Assembly: GCA_022414725.1 (NCBI GenBank)
Contig: CM039462.1
Location: 33,347,828-33,411,827 of the forward strand
From: Microglena sp. YARC
Lineage: Eukaryota; Chlorophyta; Chlorophyceae; Chlamydomonadales; Chlamydomonadaceae
Length of the DNA: 64,000 nt
Direction: 5' to 3'
How positions within the stretch are numbered: the first letter of the stretch is position 1; each line of letters opens with the position of its first letter. The position numbers and the translations under genes were made by a program. The notes under the pieces were generated by a model, which did no database searches, was not told where the DNA came from, and saw nothing but the letters and a program-made list of their open reading frames with translations. This document shows, one piece after another, positions 1 to 9,655 of the stretch.

Positions 1-13
1 TGACACACTTGGT

Positions 14-105
14 TTCTGCAGCTCAATTCCCCTGCCCCACTCCGTGGGTCCCGCTATTCCCCTATCGATATACGAGATCTATTGTCTAGCAGACCTCTGC
101 TTTAC
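14..105. repeat. intergenic hairpin module, copy 1
   Basis: Degenerate copy of a module of about 90 bp that recurs between the genes of the virus-like region. It has a C-rich first half (CCCCACTCCGTGGG) and ends in an imperfect dyad (TCTAGCAGACCTCTGCTT). Better copies lie near 7,682, 9,477 and 15,425. Its presence at the very edge suggests the virus-like region continues to the left of the window. Confidence 0.6.
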
Positions 106-185
106 ATGTGATCACCGTTTGCGATTACTTTACCGGGTTTTCCGTCATCTGTGAGTGATATCTTACAGTATCGAGGTATTGACAC

Positions 186-435
186 ACACAGGTGCCGCCG
201 CCTGATGCGAGAGGTCGCCATGTGATGTGACTCGACTCGACTCGACTCGACAGTTTCCGCCGTGATGCGAGAGGTCGCCATGTGATGTGACTCGACTCGA
301 CTCGACTCGACAGTTTCCGCCGTCATGTAATGCGAGAGGTCGCTCGCTCTGTGACTCGACTCGACTCGACAGGTGCCGCCGCCTGATGTGACTCGACACG
401 ACACGACACGACAGGTGCCACATGTTTCCGCCGTG
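186..435. repeat. CGACT-rich tandem array
   Basis: About four degenerate units, roughly 60 bp apart where best preserved, each containing repeated GACTC/GACAC pentamers followed by CAG(T)TTCCGCCGT and GCGAGAGGTCGC. Open frames run through it on the minus strand only because the repeat lacks stops. The composition gives no support for a protein. Confidence 0.75.
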
Positions 436-442
436 CATTCAT

Positions 443-2005
443 TCATTCATCATGTCGTAGCCTCAATCCCATATATCCGCGTGTCGACTTCCCTTTGATT
501 TGAAGCACTTTTTTTACGAACCCCTTGTTCTTCATCTGCCCGTGGAACCACTTTTCTCGATCGTTACTGTCCCCGCTTTCCTCGAGATACATGTGGAACA
601 AGGCAACGCTCGACTCCCTGAAATCTTCCGCAAACTCGCATTTCTCGGCGAGGAACGCTTGCACAGTATCCTGCTCAGCCAGGTACTTTCTGGTGAACTC
701 TGACACGTTCGTTGGCGCCATGGCCTTCAGGCTCTCCGTCCCACCATACCACGCCACCGCTCCCTCGACCAGCCAGGCAAACAGAGCCGACTGGCCCTCT
801 GGCGACTTCAGTTTCTCCTTCATGGTTTGGTCGCATTGCCGCAGCGTCGCGGTCTCTCTCTCCCCAGGGATGAGATCCCTGAAAGTCACCGGAAAATTTA
901 TTGCTAAAAGCCGCTCAATCATAGCAACGATCACATCGGACATCTCTGGCATATGATTGGTCACTAAGATTGCGAGATGCCGTGGCTGAATCGTCACCGG
1001 GTTCTTGTAAACCTCCTTGACCGGGAAACCGTCTCCTCCTGTCAGCAGTTGGACCTCGTTCGTCTTCAGCTTCTCCCCAGACTTGAGCTCGTTGAAGACT
1101 GCGAGTCTCGCTCCTATGAGCTTTGCCCGCTCCGCGTCGATGTTGCTGCAAACTCTCGAGTCGCTTATGATCGCACAGTTCATCTCCTTGTAGTATGCCC
1201 CTAGCAGCTGTTGCAGCGCCTGCGTCAACAGCCCCTTTCCGTTCCTCCCGCTCCCTGTCCATATAGGAAAGATTTCTTCTCTCACTTCGCCGGTGATTCC
1301 GTACCCGAGCAATCTTTGAATAAATTTCGCCATGGCCTCGTCCCCGCCCATGATCTTCTGTATGATCCTGTGCATCCACTCTGCGCGTGCGGCATTGGTC
1401 ATCATCGTTGTTGTCGCATGGTTGTTGTCATTGTTGTTGTCGTACACCACGTCCAGTTCGTTGTGCACCATGTCTTCTGCCACCCTCTGTCGCTTCTGCC
1501 CTGTCCTGAGGTCCACGACGCTCCCCCCCTTGATCCCGATCAAGTGCCGATTGCTGTCCAGGCGCTGCTCGAACGTCTCGTCCATGAGCAGTGGGCCCGC
1601 GAAGACCATCACGTTCGTCACTCCACGGTTAGACCGTATGTACCGGATCAGACTGACAACTTCCCTTTTCTTCAAATCCAGGTTCGCCACCCTCATCTTT
1701 GCGTCTCCGCCCTGCAGTCTCCGTTGCGCGGACTGTGTTGCTATCCACAAGTCGACGTCCCTCAGCGCCTCCTCCATGGCCTCGACCACCACGCTCTTGA
1801 CCCTCCCCTCGTCCACCTTGGCCCACCGGCACGTGTCCTCCTCGAAGATGAAGTAGTCACTGCAGCCTTTTCCCGTTTTCTTCACGGACCCCTGCAGCAG
1901 GAAGTGTGCGATCTGCCCCAGGCCGTAGTCTCCCTTGTCCCAATTGTCTTTTATTATGCCTGGAATGCGCATCGCGTCATCTGACGCAAGAGCGTGCAGG
2001 AACAT
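443..2005 (-). CDS. SF3 (D5-type) replicative helicase, intact copy without primase domain
   Basis: 520 residues, uninterrupted. Seen: a D5-N-like region over about residues 1-240, Walker A GSGRNGKG at 251-258, a Walker B-type segment around LAVFNEL at 301-307, and the SF3 motif C region LAILVTN at 344-350. Known of the family: hexameric 3'-5' helicases that open replication origins in giant viruses, virophages, polinton-like viruses, phages and plasmids, often fused to an archaeo-eukaryotic primase. Here the primase part is missing. The frame starts at an ATG upstream of the region that, in the neighbouring copy, follows a primase. The copy at 2,295-3,805 is clearly homologous but frame-broken, so this is a duplicated helicase half of which this copy stayed open. 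Family assignment is firm. Whether it is expressed in the host is unknown. Confidence 0.88.
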   Translation of the reverse strand: MFLHALASDDAMRIPGIIKDNWDKGDYGLGQIAHFLLQGSVKKTGKGCSDYFIFEEDTCRWAKVDEGRVKSVVVEAMEEALRDVDLWIATQSAQRRLQGGDAKMRVANLDLKKREVVSLIRYIRSNRGVTNVMVFAGPLLMDETFEQRLDSNRHLIGIKGGSVVDLRTGQKRQRVAEDMVHNELDVVYDNNNDNNHATTTMMTNAARAEWMHRIIQKIMGGDEAMAKFIQRLLGYGITGEVREEIFPIWTGSGRNGKGLLTQALQQLLGAYYKEMNCAIISDSRVCSNIDAERAKLIGARLAVFNELKSGEKLKTNEVQLLTGGDGFPVKEVYKNPVTIQPRHLAILVTNHMPEMSDVIVAMIERLLAINFPVTFRDLIPGERETATLRQCDQTMKEKLKSPEGQSALFAWLVEGAVAWYGGTESLKAMAPTNVSEFTRKYLAEQDTVQAFLAEKCEFAEDFRESSVALFHMYLEESGDSNDREKWFHGQMKNKGFVKKVLQIKGKSTRGYMGLRLRHDE

Positions 2006-2294
2006 GACGGACCAATAATAAAAACGTGGGTGTCTTGGTGGCTCTGAATATGAGAATAAGGTTCGTTAAAAAGGGTCTTCTGCGTTGTTTACACCTTCAT
2101 TCGAGGATGAGACGAGACGATGAGTGACGAGAATCCGCCGTGTGTCGAAAGCCGCCGCGTCATGTGTCGTGTGGATGCAGATGGACAAGACGAGGATTCT
2201 TCGACAACCGCCGTGTGTGTGTGTGTGAGTATGCAATGCGATGCGTGCGGGCGCTCTTTCCACATGGAGGAGACTATCCCACCCCGTGCGTGAG
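2006..2294. other. spacer between the two helicase copies
   Basis: No supported gene. It contains a short GT run (near 2,210-2,228) and GCCGCCGTGTG-type motifs, also seen at 14,900-15,360, that look like decayed repeats of the virus-like region. Confidence 0.5.
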
Positions 2295-3805
2295 TTCATC
2301 ATCGTAGCCGCAAGCCCATGTATCCACGTGTCAAATCCCCTTCGATTCGCATCACTTTTTTCACAAACCCTTCCTCTTAATCTGCCCATAGAACCACTTT
2401 TCTCGATCTTTATTCTCGCTACTTACCTCGCGATACATATTGAACAATGCAACACCCGACACCCTGAAATCTTCCCCAAACTCGCAATTCTCGGCGAGAA
2501 ATGCTTGCACACCGTCCTGATCTGCTAGGTACTGTCTGGTGAACTCTGTCACCTTCTTTGGCGCCCCGGCCTTCAGGCTCTCTGTCCCACTGTACCACGC
2601 CACCGCGCCCTCGACCAGCCAGGCAAACAGAGCAGACTGCCCCTCTGGCGACTTCAGTCTCTCCTTCATTGTTTTTGTCGCTTTGCCGCAGCGTCACGGT
2701 CTCGTTCTCCCCAGGGATGAGGTCCTGAACGTCACGGGGAACTCCACGACCATCAGCCTCTCCACCATTGCCACGATTGCATCTGACATCTCTGGCATGT
2801 AGTTGGTTACTAAGATTGCGAGATGTCGTGGCTGGACCGTTACTGGGTCCTTGTAAAGTGCCTTTGCCGGAAATCCGTCACCTCCCGTTAGCAACTGGAC
2901 CTCGTTCGTCTTCAGCTTCTCCCCATCCTTGAGTTCGTTGAAGACTGCGAGTCTAGCTCCTATTAGCTTTGCCCGCTCTGCGTCGATGTTGCTGCAAACT
3001 CTCGAGTCGCTTATGATCGCACAGTTCATCTCCTTGTAGTATGCCCCTAGCAGCTGTTGCATCGCCTGCGTCAACAGCCCCTTTCCGTTCCTCCCGCTCC
3101 CTGTCCATATAGGAAAGATTTCTTCTCTCACTTCGCCGGTGATTCCGTACCCGAGCAATCTTTGAAGAAAAGATGCCATGGCCTCGTCCCCTCCCATGAT
3201 CTTCTCGACGATCCTGTGCATCCACTCTGCGCGTGCGGCATTGGTCCTCTCATGTTTTTTGTCATTGTCGTCGTCATTATTATCGTACTCCACGTCCAGT
3301 TCGTTGTGCACCATATCTTCTGCCACCCTCTGTCTCTTCTGACCTGTCCTGAGGTCCACCACGCCCCCCCCCTTGATCCCGATCAAGTGCCTATTGCCGT
3401 CCAGGCGCTGCTCGAACGTCTCGTCCATGAGCAGTGGGCCCGCGAAGGCCATTGCGTTCGTCACTCCGCGGTAAGACATCACGTAATTGATCAGCGTGGC
3501 CACTTTCTTCTTCTTCGCATCCAGATCTGCTTTACTCCTGGAGTCTTCTCCTTCTCCTTCTTTCCCCACCACCACTCCGATGCACAACATCTGTGCGGCC
3601 TGTGTCGATATCCATAAGTCGACGTCCCTGAGTACCCCTTCCAAGACCTTGCTCGCCACGTTCTTCACCCACCCATCATCCACCTTGGCCCACCTGCACG
3701 TGTCCTCATCGAATATGTAGTAGTCGCTGTGACCAGTCTTCTTCACAGTCTCTTGTAGCAGAAAGTGCACAATCTCCCCCAGGCCGCGGTCTCCCTTGTC
3801 CCAAC
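2295..3805 (-). pseudogene. second SF3 helicase copy, frame-broken, adjoining the primase
   Basis: Homologous along its length to the intact helicase at 443-2,005. It keeps Walker A (GSGRNGKG) and the LAILVTN motif, but the frame is interrupted. By comparison with the intact copy there is a one-base loss near 2,726, a one-base gain near 2,672 that restores the frame, and a one-base loss near 2,355 that truncates the C-terminus. At its N-terminal side it would be continuous with the Prim-Pol ORF except for a one-base mismatch in an A6 tract near 3,817. It also has a short extra Gly/Glu/Lys stretch relative to the intact copy. Inference: this is the decayed C-terminal half of an originally fused primase-helicase. 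Sequencing indels could explain some breaks but are unlikely to explain all of them. Confidence 0.8.
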
Positions 3806-4810
3806 TGTCCCGTATTATTTTTTGGAATCGAAGATGCTCGGTACACAGCGTACCCTCGCGGGTCGTCCTCGCAGGCCCACTTGACCACCGACTTCATTGT
3901 CAGCTTCGGTCCGTCATAGTCGGGCCTTCCCACCGTCTCCCATAGCTTCTCTGCGTCGTCCTCATCGTATCTTGGCGACACCTTGGACATGTTTTTCCAT
4001 AGCGCCTTGTACGCCTCTCCGTACTCGTTCTTCAATGCCGTCGCCACTCCTCTCCATGTGTCTCTGGAATCCCACCTGTTTTTTCCTAGGAGCAGTAGAA
4101 TCTTCTCTACATGCGTGCTCTCCATGAAGCTTGTCGGCATCATTATCCCCTGCTCTACCTCCTTTGTTGTTGTTGATGTGTTGTCCACCTTTGCCTTTGA
4201 GTATCCCTCCGCTCCCTTACTCGTCCTTTTATTCTTCTTCTTCGCCACCGCCACCCTCTCCATCAGCGCCTTTGGAATGTACGGTATCGACTCCAGCTCC
4301 CACGGAGCCCTTCCCTCCTTCCATGCCTTCCCCTCAGTGGGCGCAACAGACAGCAGACCCCTGGTCCCTGTCCGGCACAGGCTCTTCATATCCACCTTCC
4401 TTGCATCATCATCGACTTGTCGTGCACCGTCATAGTACCCCTCCTCGTCTGCCCATGTCGGGCGCAAGAACATGTAGTGGCGTCCCTTCCTAGTCTCTTG
4501 AATGGCACACCTCTGCATGGCCTCACCCACCTCACCATCTTCATCTTCCATCCTCTCCAACCACTGCACTGTCTCTGCGTCGTCCGCGTCGATCACAACC
4601 AATCCATCCAACAACATTCCCCATGCCTTGTGTGTTGGGTTGTTGTTCGCGTACGCGTCCGCTTCGGCCCATCCCCACTTCGCTTTTCCTAAATGCTTGT
4701 GTTTAGGCGCCTTCAAATCAGTCATGGGCATCAATACTGTTTTTTCCCACACTCACCTCAGATCTCTTCAGCCACGCGCCGAGCTTCTGCAACTCTTCGT
4801 AGGATGCCAT
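3706..4810 (-). CDS. Prim-Pol (AEP) primase with PriCT-2 domain, frame interrupted at both ends
   Basis: The main open frame runs 4,752-3,706. An ATG in another frame at 4,810 adds 18-20 plausible upstream residues. Seen: an acidic metal-binding motif in VVIDADDAET, the basic/His motif TRKGRHYMFLRP, a Gly-rich segment TGTRGLLSVAP, then a PriCT-2-like helical region (VEKILLLLGKNRWDSRDTW onward). Known: archaeo-eukaryotic primases of this type make primers for virus and plasmid replication and are usually fused to an SF3 helicase. Two A6 tracts, near 4,740 and 3,817, each put the neighbouring coding segment one base out of frame, and each would be in frame with one A fewer. The last 40 or so residues of the open frame are out-of-frame readthrough into the helicase copy. 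It could be a recent pseudogene, a homopolymer error, or slippage-dependent expression. Confidence 0.78.
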
Positions 4811-4909
4811 GTCGTTTAATTGATGTTATGCATTCATGCAGTATTTCCTTTAAGCCACCCTAAGATGATTCTCGCGTGCGTGTCTGCATCCATGAATGTG
4901 TGTTGCGTT

Positions 4910-5215
4910 TCATACTAAAACCTGTTGTATTGCCGCATTCTTCTCCTCTTTATTCCGTTGCCTCCACTTTCTGCAGCTCTCCCCAAGCGCTTCCCTGACC
5001 TCCTCGCTGTACCTTGAGACATTCGGGTCAAACTTCATGATCTCACGCATCGCCTTCATGACCATACCCGCCTCTGCCTCGCATCTATCCCCCAGTATGC
5101 TCTTCACTCTCTCTTCCAGCTCGAAGTATCGTTTCTTTGACAACGTTGATATCCCCTTGTCTCCATTTTGGTTTTTTGGCGTGAAGAACCTAGTCTCCTT
5201 GCTCGATGACATCAT
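4910..5215 (-). CDS. small basic hypothetical protein (101 aa)
   Basis: Open frame of 101 codons in the same orientation as the primase and just upstream of it. The product is Lys/Glu/Arg-rich with probable helices (about residues 25-95) and starts with a double Met. The upstream side is AT-rich. I recognise no family. Position before the primase and uninterrupted length are the only support. Confidence 0.42.
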   Translation of the reverse strand: MMSSSKETRFFTPKNQNGDKGISTLSKKRYFELEERVKSILGDRCEAEAGMVMKAMREIMKFDPNVSRYSEEVREALGESCRKWRQRNKEEKNAAIQQVLV

Positions 5216-5580
5216 TAATGTACGAGCTATTATTCGTTTCTTTTACAATAAATTGTTCATTCATTCATATTCATCTATACTCTTCTCCTCATTATACATT
5301 TCCCCTCTCCCTTATACACACGCTCAATCGCTTCTTAGACCACACACACATTCGCCTTCACATTCTCTCCTCTCAGACAGACAGATAGACCCGACCCCCC
5401 ACACTCTCAGGTGCATGATGATGGAACACCCCTGTCCTCCCCCCCAAACGCTGGTGGGCAAAACAGACCCACGCGGCACGTGTGTCAGCAGCGCACACCC
5501 ACACGCACCCAAGCCCACCAACAGCAGCTAAGCATCAGCTCTATGGCGCCTGCGGATAATCTCTCTCAGACCGATGATGT
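5216..5580. other. non-coding spacer
   Basis: No convincing gene. The first 100 bases are AT-rich and probably promoter-side for the 101-aa ORF. The rest is C/A-rich (ACACACATTCGCC, CCCCCCAAACGC) and leads into the 289-bp array. Confidence 0.5.
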
Positions 5581-7327
5581 GATGGTCCTGTTTTTGTTGC
5601 AATTGTTGCACCTGAAAAGTAAACCCTTTCATATTTTTTCTCTATATGTACTTTACTTTTTGTTGCAACATTTGCAACAAATATTAATATTAATAAGTAA
5701 AGATAGGTCGAGCTGGATAACAGGGGGTTTTGTATATGACTGAATCATAATAATATACCGTCTTTTGTTTTGTTGCGGTAATGTTGTGTGAGACCTCAGA
5801 CCTAGCCTTCACGAATCCTTTGAATTTGTTGGTGACATTCCATCACATCTATTCATGTTCCCCATTCTGATGGTCCTGTTTTTGTTGCAATTGTTGCACC
5901 TGAAAAGTAAACCCTTTCATATTTTTTCTCTATATGTACTTTACTTTTTTGTTGCAACATTTGCAACAAATATTAATATTAATAAGTAAAGATAGGTCGA
6001 GCTGGATAACAGGGGGTTTTGTATATGACTGAATCATAATAATATACCGTCTTTTGTTTTGTTGCGGTAATGTTGTGTGAGACCTCAGACCTAGCCTTCA
6101 CGAATCCTTTGAATTTGTTGGTGACATTCCATCACATCTATTCATGTTCCCCATTCTGATGGTCCTGTTTTTGTTGCAATTGTTGCACCTGAAAAGTAAA
6201 CCCTTTCATATTTTTTCTCTATATGTACTTTACTTTTTTGTTGCAACATTTGCAACAAATATTAATATTAATAAGTAAAGATAGGTCGAGCTGGATAACA
6301 GGGGGTTTTGTATATGACTGAATCATAATAATATACCGTCTTTTTGTTTTGTTGCGGTAATGTTGTGTGAGACCTCAGACCTAGCCTTCACGAATCCTTT
6401 GAATTTGTTGGTGACATTCCATCACATCTATTCATGTTCCCCATTCTGATGGTCCTGTTTTTGTTGCAATTGTTGCACCTGAAAAGTAAACCCTTTCATA
6501 TTTTTTCTCTATATGTACTTTACTTTTTTGTTGCAACATTTGCAACAAATATTAATATTAATAAGTAAAGATAGGTCGAGCTGGATAACAGGGGGTTTTG
6601 TATATGACTGAATCATAATAATATACCGTCTTTTGTTTTGTTGCGGTAATGTTGTGTGAGACCTCAGACCTAGCCTTCACGAATCCTTTGAATTTGTTGG
6701 TGACATTCCATCACATCTATTCATGTTCCCCATTCTGATGGTCCTGTTTTTGTTGCAATTGTTGCACCTGAAAAGTAAACCCTTTCATATTTTTTCTCTA
6801 TATGTACTTTACTTTTTTGTTGCAACATTTGCAACAAATATTAATATTAATAAGTAAAGATAGGTCGAGCTGGATAACAGGGGGTTTTGTATATGACTGA
6901 ATCATAATAATATACCGTCTTTTGTTTTGTTGCGGTAATGTTGTGTGAGACCTCAGACCTAGCCTTCACGAATCCTTTGAATTTGTTGGTGACATTCCAT
7001 CACATCTATTCATGTTCCCCATTCTGATGGTCCTGTTTTTGTTGCAATTGTTGCACCTGAAAAGTAAACCCTTTCATATTTTTTCTCTATATGTACTTTA
7101 CTTTTTTGTTGCAACATTTGCAACAAATATTAATATTAATAAGTAAAGATAGGTCGAGCTGGATAACAGGGGGTTTTGTATATGACTGAATCATAATAAT
7201 ATACCGTCTTTTGTTTTGTTGCGGTAATGTTGTGTGAGACCTCAGACCTAGCCTTCACGAATCCTTTGAATTTGTTGGTGACATTCCATCACATCTATTC
7301 ATGTTCCTGAAAAGTAAACCCTTTCAT
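5581..7327. repeat. six tandem 289-bp repeats
   Basis: Units start at about 5,581, 5,869, 6,158, 6,448, 6,737 and 7,026, a period of 288-290 bp, and are almost identical. Length differences are mainly in T runs. The array closes with a 20-bp partial repeat of the unit's internal segment TGAAAAGTAAACCCTTTCAT. Each unit has a dyad GTTGCAAcatTTGCAAC, further GTTGCA repeats, an AT-rich AATATTAATATTAATAAG segment and no long ORF. Near-identity means recent amplification or active homogenisation. Repeated short motifs plus an AT-rich block are the layout of iteron-type origins. This is a resemblance only. Confidence 0.93.
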
Positions 7328-7464
7328 GACGCATTGCACATCAACAAAGACCCCGTGTTCTTTTGGGCCACGGTACCGGGGAAGAGTCGATCGCTTAAGT
7401 GCGGCTGGTCCTTCAATGGACACTCTCGAAAGTACCGACAAAAGAACGATACGGAGTCTGCAGG

Positions 7465-7644
7465 ATGGAGAGCCGTGATCTAAAAAAGAACCACGATATT
7501 CTCGTTAACATCCTGCAATTTGTTGATTCAAAATCGTATTGGTGTTCCACTGCCCCGTGGGTTGCTACACCATTTGGTTACACCGTAAGGTGTTCCGTAC
7601 ACTCCAGAAAACGGTTTCATTTTAGTATTCCGTCAAGTGTATAG
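7465..7644 (+). CDS. small ORF, possibly a broken F-box-like fragment
   Basis: 60 codons from an ATG at 7,465. The first part (MESRDLKKNHDILVNILQFV) resembles the leucine-rich start of F-box-like or ankyrin-associated modules seen in some protist and virus proteins. After about residue 33 a different plus-strand frame reads a more plausible basic segment (WLHRKVFRTL), suggesting a frameshift. It lies directly after the 289-bp array. Weak call. Confidence 0.22.
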   Translation: MESRDLKKNHDILVNILQFVDSKSYWCSTAPWVATPFGYTVRCSVHSRKRFHFSIPSSV

Positions 7645-7681
7645 GTAGTGATTAGATTACAAGTTTGAATCTTCCCACGAG

Positions 7682-7775
7682 TCCTCAACTGAATTCCCCT
7701 GCCCCACTCCGTGTGTCCCGCGATTCCTCTTTCATACTCCCGACATGTTTTGTCAAGCAGAAGTCTGCTTGAGAC
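7682..7775. repeat. intergenic hairpin module, copy 2
   Basis: Module with CCCCACTCCGTGTGTCCCGCG followed by the hairpin TCAAGCAG-AAGT-CTGCTTGA. The stem is 8 bp with a 4-nt loop. Confidence 0.75.
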
Positions 7776-7864
7776 GACACGTGTCCCCATGCGCCTCGAC
7801 AAATACGAACCCTGTCCACGCCACACCCAGGCCAAGCCACACACACCCCAGCCATGTCAATCTT

Positions 7865-8365
7865 AACCAAGTTCCAAAGTTCCGAAGTTCCGAAGTTCCG
7901 AAGTTCTCCAATTCTTCTCTCACGAACTCAGTGTGTATCCAGCGAACTCCGAAAGCTAATTCCTAGGGTGAACTCCGTGTGTTAGGGAGCATCCAGCGAA
8001 CTCCGAAAGCTGATTCCGAGGGTGAACTCCGTGTGTTAGGGAGCATCCAGCGAACTCCGAAAGCTGATTCCGAGGGTGAGTTCAACAGTAGCAGTCATCG
8101 AGATCTATTCATGGTTACTTTCATTGCTGCTATTATTCTCGAGTCTTGCTAGCTCTATGTCTCCACCTGCGAAAGCCATTCATGGTTACTTTCATGGCTG
8201 CTAGTATTTGCTAAGTTCGAGTTTGGATTGCGCTGGCTTGCTAGCTCTATGTCTCCACCTGCGAAAGCCATTCATGGTTACTTTCATGGATGCTAGTATT
8301 TGCGAAATTCGCTTTCGGATTGCGCTGGCTTGCTAGCTCTATGTCTCCACCTTCGAAAGCATTAT
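7865..8365. repeat. two short tandem arrays before a small gene
   Basis: First, GTTCCGAA repeats near 7,869-7,905 and about three copies of a 56-bp unit containing GAACTCCGTGTGTTAGGGAGC and ATCCAGCGAACTCCGAAAGC (about 7,925-8,085). Then three to four copies of a unit of about 93 bp containing CTAGCTCTATGTCTCCACCT and GCCATTCATGGTTACTTTCA (about 8,105-8,360). No coding evidence. Confidence 0.75.
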
Positions 8366-8446
8366 CCAGTAATTGATTGCGAAGATTGTGCTGGCTGCGA
8401 AAGCATGAGCTGACCAACCATCCACCCATGTTCGCAGGCACTGAAG

Positions 8447-8809
8447 ATGGCTATGATGAAGAAGGGGTCTATCAAGATTCAGCTCCGAACTTCCATGTGT
8501 ATGCATTCCGAGTATGCAGGAAGTGTTCCGTACATCAAGAATGGCATCTTTTGCATCATCGACGAGGAGGATGTTGGCGAGGATGTTGTCGACCGGGAAG
8601 GTGTTCGACTGCGAGATTTGAAGCACTCTTCGTCTCCTGATTTTAGTGTCCTAATCATGAAGATGTTTGGTATGCCTATCCCTATGCTTGTGAATTGCAG
8701 GGATTGCCCTTCGAATGCAGTTGTGACAGTCGATCACTCGACTACATTCGAATCATGTGACTGTGGTGTATGCCCACTTAGCATGGGGTCGGGTGGGTCT
8801 GGACGTTAG
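8447..8809 (+). CDS. hypothetical protein with C-terminal Cys cluster (120 aa)
   Basis: Open frame of 120 codons with no homology I recognise. The C-terminal third has a CxxC pair (NCRDCP) and a CxCxxC cluster (SCDCGVCPLS) spaced about 28 residues apart, which could bind zinc. The middle is acidic (IIDEEDVGEDVVDREGV). It sits between repeat arrays and a hairpin module in the virus-like region. The Cys arrangement and freedom from stops are the only support. Confidence 0.42.
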   Translation: MAMMKKGSIKIQLRTSMCMHSEYAGSVPYIKNGIFCIIDEEDVGEDVVDREGVRLRDLKHSSSPDFSVLIMKMFGMPIPMLVNCRDCPSNAVVTVDHSTTFESCDCGVCPLSMGSGGSGR

Positions 8810-8869
8810 TTGATGAGGTGTGGGGAGATGGAGAGCTGTATGTATTGATTGAGATTGTCTATTGTAACC

Positions 8870-9095
8870 AGTTGAATCCGCCCACTATTCTCCCTGTCCC
8901 ACTCCTTGTCACGCTCCAGTTAGTGTCTTTTTGAATTTGTATGAGTCGTGAATTCTGATGATTGTTTCGTAAGTAGATATATTCAGACAGTGAGTCAGCA
9001 GCTCGATCCCTTTGCACCGCTCCGCGGTGCCCGCGCTCATCCCTACAGAAAATCACTAGGGTTGTCAAGCAGAAGTATGCTTGATATACACCGCT
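8870..9095. repeat. intergenic hairpin modules, copy 3 (partial and full)
   Basis: A partial module at about 8,870-8,925 (CCCTGTCCCACTCCTTGTCACG) is followed by a fuller one at about 8,995-9,090 with CCGCTCCGCGGTGCCCGCGC and the hairpin TCAAGCAG-AAGTA-TGCTTGA. The module lies between two plus-strand ORFs. Confidence 0.7.
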
Positions 9096-9238
9096 TTCTT
9101 TTGAGTACCAGTCGTGTTCATAAACACAACTTACATGGATACTACCGGATTTCACAAGCAAACACTCGAGTTTGAAGGCAATGTGACCCCCAACGCGATA
9201 ATTATTTTTTTATATTTGAATTATTACACAGAATAATC

Positions 9239-9496
9239 ATGTCTTCACAAACTTCCACCGGGCCATTTTACTACGTTTTTGAATGCCAAAGCACCGGGTA
9301 CAGAACTCAGGACTTTTCAAAAGTCATCCTTAATGAAAAAGGCCGGGAATTGGGTGCTAAGCAAAAGATTCACATTTTTCAAGTTTCGTGTAAGTCGAAG
9401 AAAGAAGTCTTCGTCTCAGAAGTCATTCGGGACAGGAATTCCCGTGCTTCCCCCTTAATAAAACCAAAAGGGGTGTCTAAGCAGAATTCTGCTTGA
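9239..9496 (+). CDS. small hypothetical protein (85 aa)
   Basis: 85 codons, with an AT-rich, TATA-like upstream sequence (TTTTTTTATATTTGAATT) ending 16 bases before the ATG. The product is mixed and basic (FYYVFECQSTGYRTQDFSKV, KKEVFVSEVIRDRNSR) and unrecognised. The last codons run into a hairpin module (TCTAAGCAGAATTCTGCTTGA), so the stop codon lies inside the repeat. A degenerate second copy of its 3' two thirds lies at about 10,645-10,805, which supports a real gene that was duplicated. Confidence 0.5.
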   Translation: MSSQTSTGPFYYVFECQSTGYRTQDFSKVILNEKGRELGAKQKIHIFQVSCKSKKEVFVSEVIRDRNSRASPLIKPKGVSKQNSA

Positions 9497-9592
9497 TACC
9501 AGCATCTGAATTCCACTGCTCCGCTACGCGGTGCCCGCGACCCCCTTCAGAATTCCATAGTGTTGTCAAGCAGAAGCCTGCTTGAGACCATA
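9477..9592. repeat. intergenic hairpin modules, copies 4 and 5
   Basis: Two hairpins flank a full module. One overlaps the stop of the 85-aa ORF (AAGCAGAATTCTGCTT). The other, at 9,566-9,585, is the best example: TCAAGCAG, loop AAGC, CTGCTTGA. Between the plus-strand gene ending here and the minus-strand exonuclease ending at 9,656 it sits in a convergent intergenic position, as a terminator would. Confidence 0.8.
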
Positions 9593-9655
9593 CTGTTTCT
9601 TTTGAGGACCGGGCCACATTGAATGCGGTTAAGTGATCATCCCAATACTGAGAAT

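Noticed and set aside
500..1984. Plus-strand frames opposite the helicase (up to 257 codons)
   Set aside because: Antisense shadows of a well-supported helicase gene. No motifs.
4731..4770. A 20-nt GTGAGT...CAG segment in the primase as a mini-intron
   Set aside because: Removing it leads straight into a stop codon, so it does not repair the frame.
5710..5730. GGATAACAGGG in each 289-bp unit resembles the core of a known homing endonuclease site
   Set aside because: Only 11 bases match and no endonuclease gene is visible. Probably coincidence.
5581..7327. Possible CRISPR array
   Set aside because: Units are contiguous 289-bp repeats without unique spacers, in a eukaryotic sequence. The same holds for the 100-bp array.
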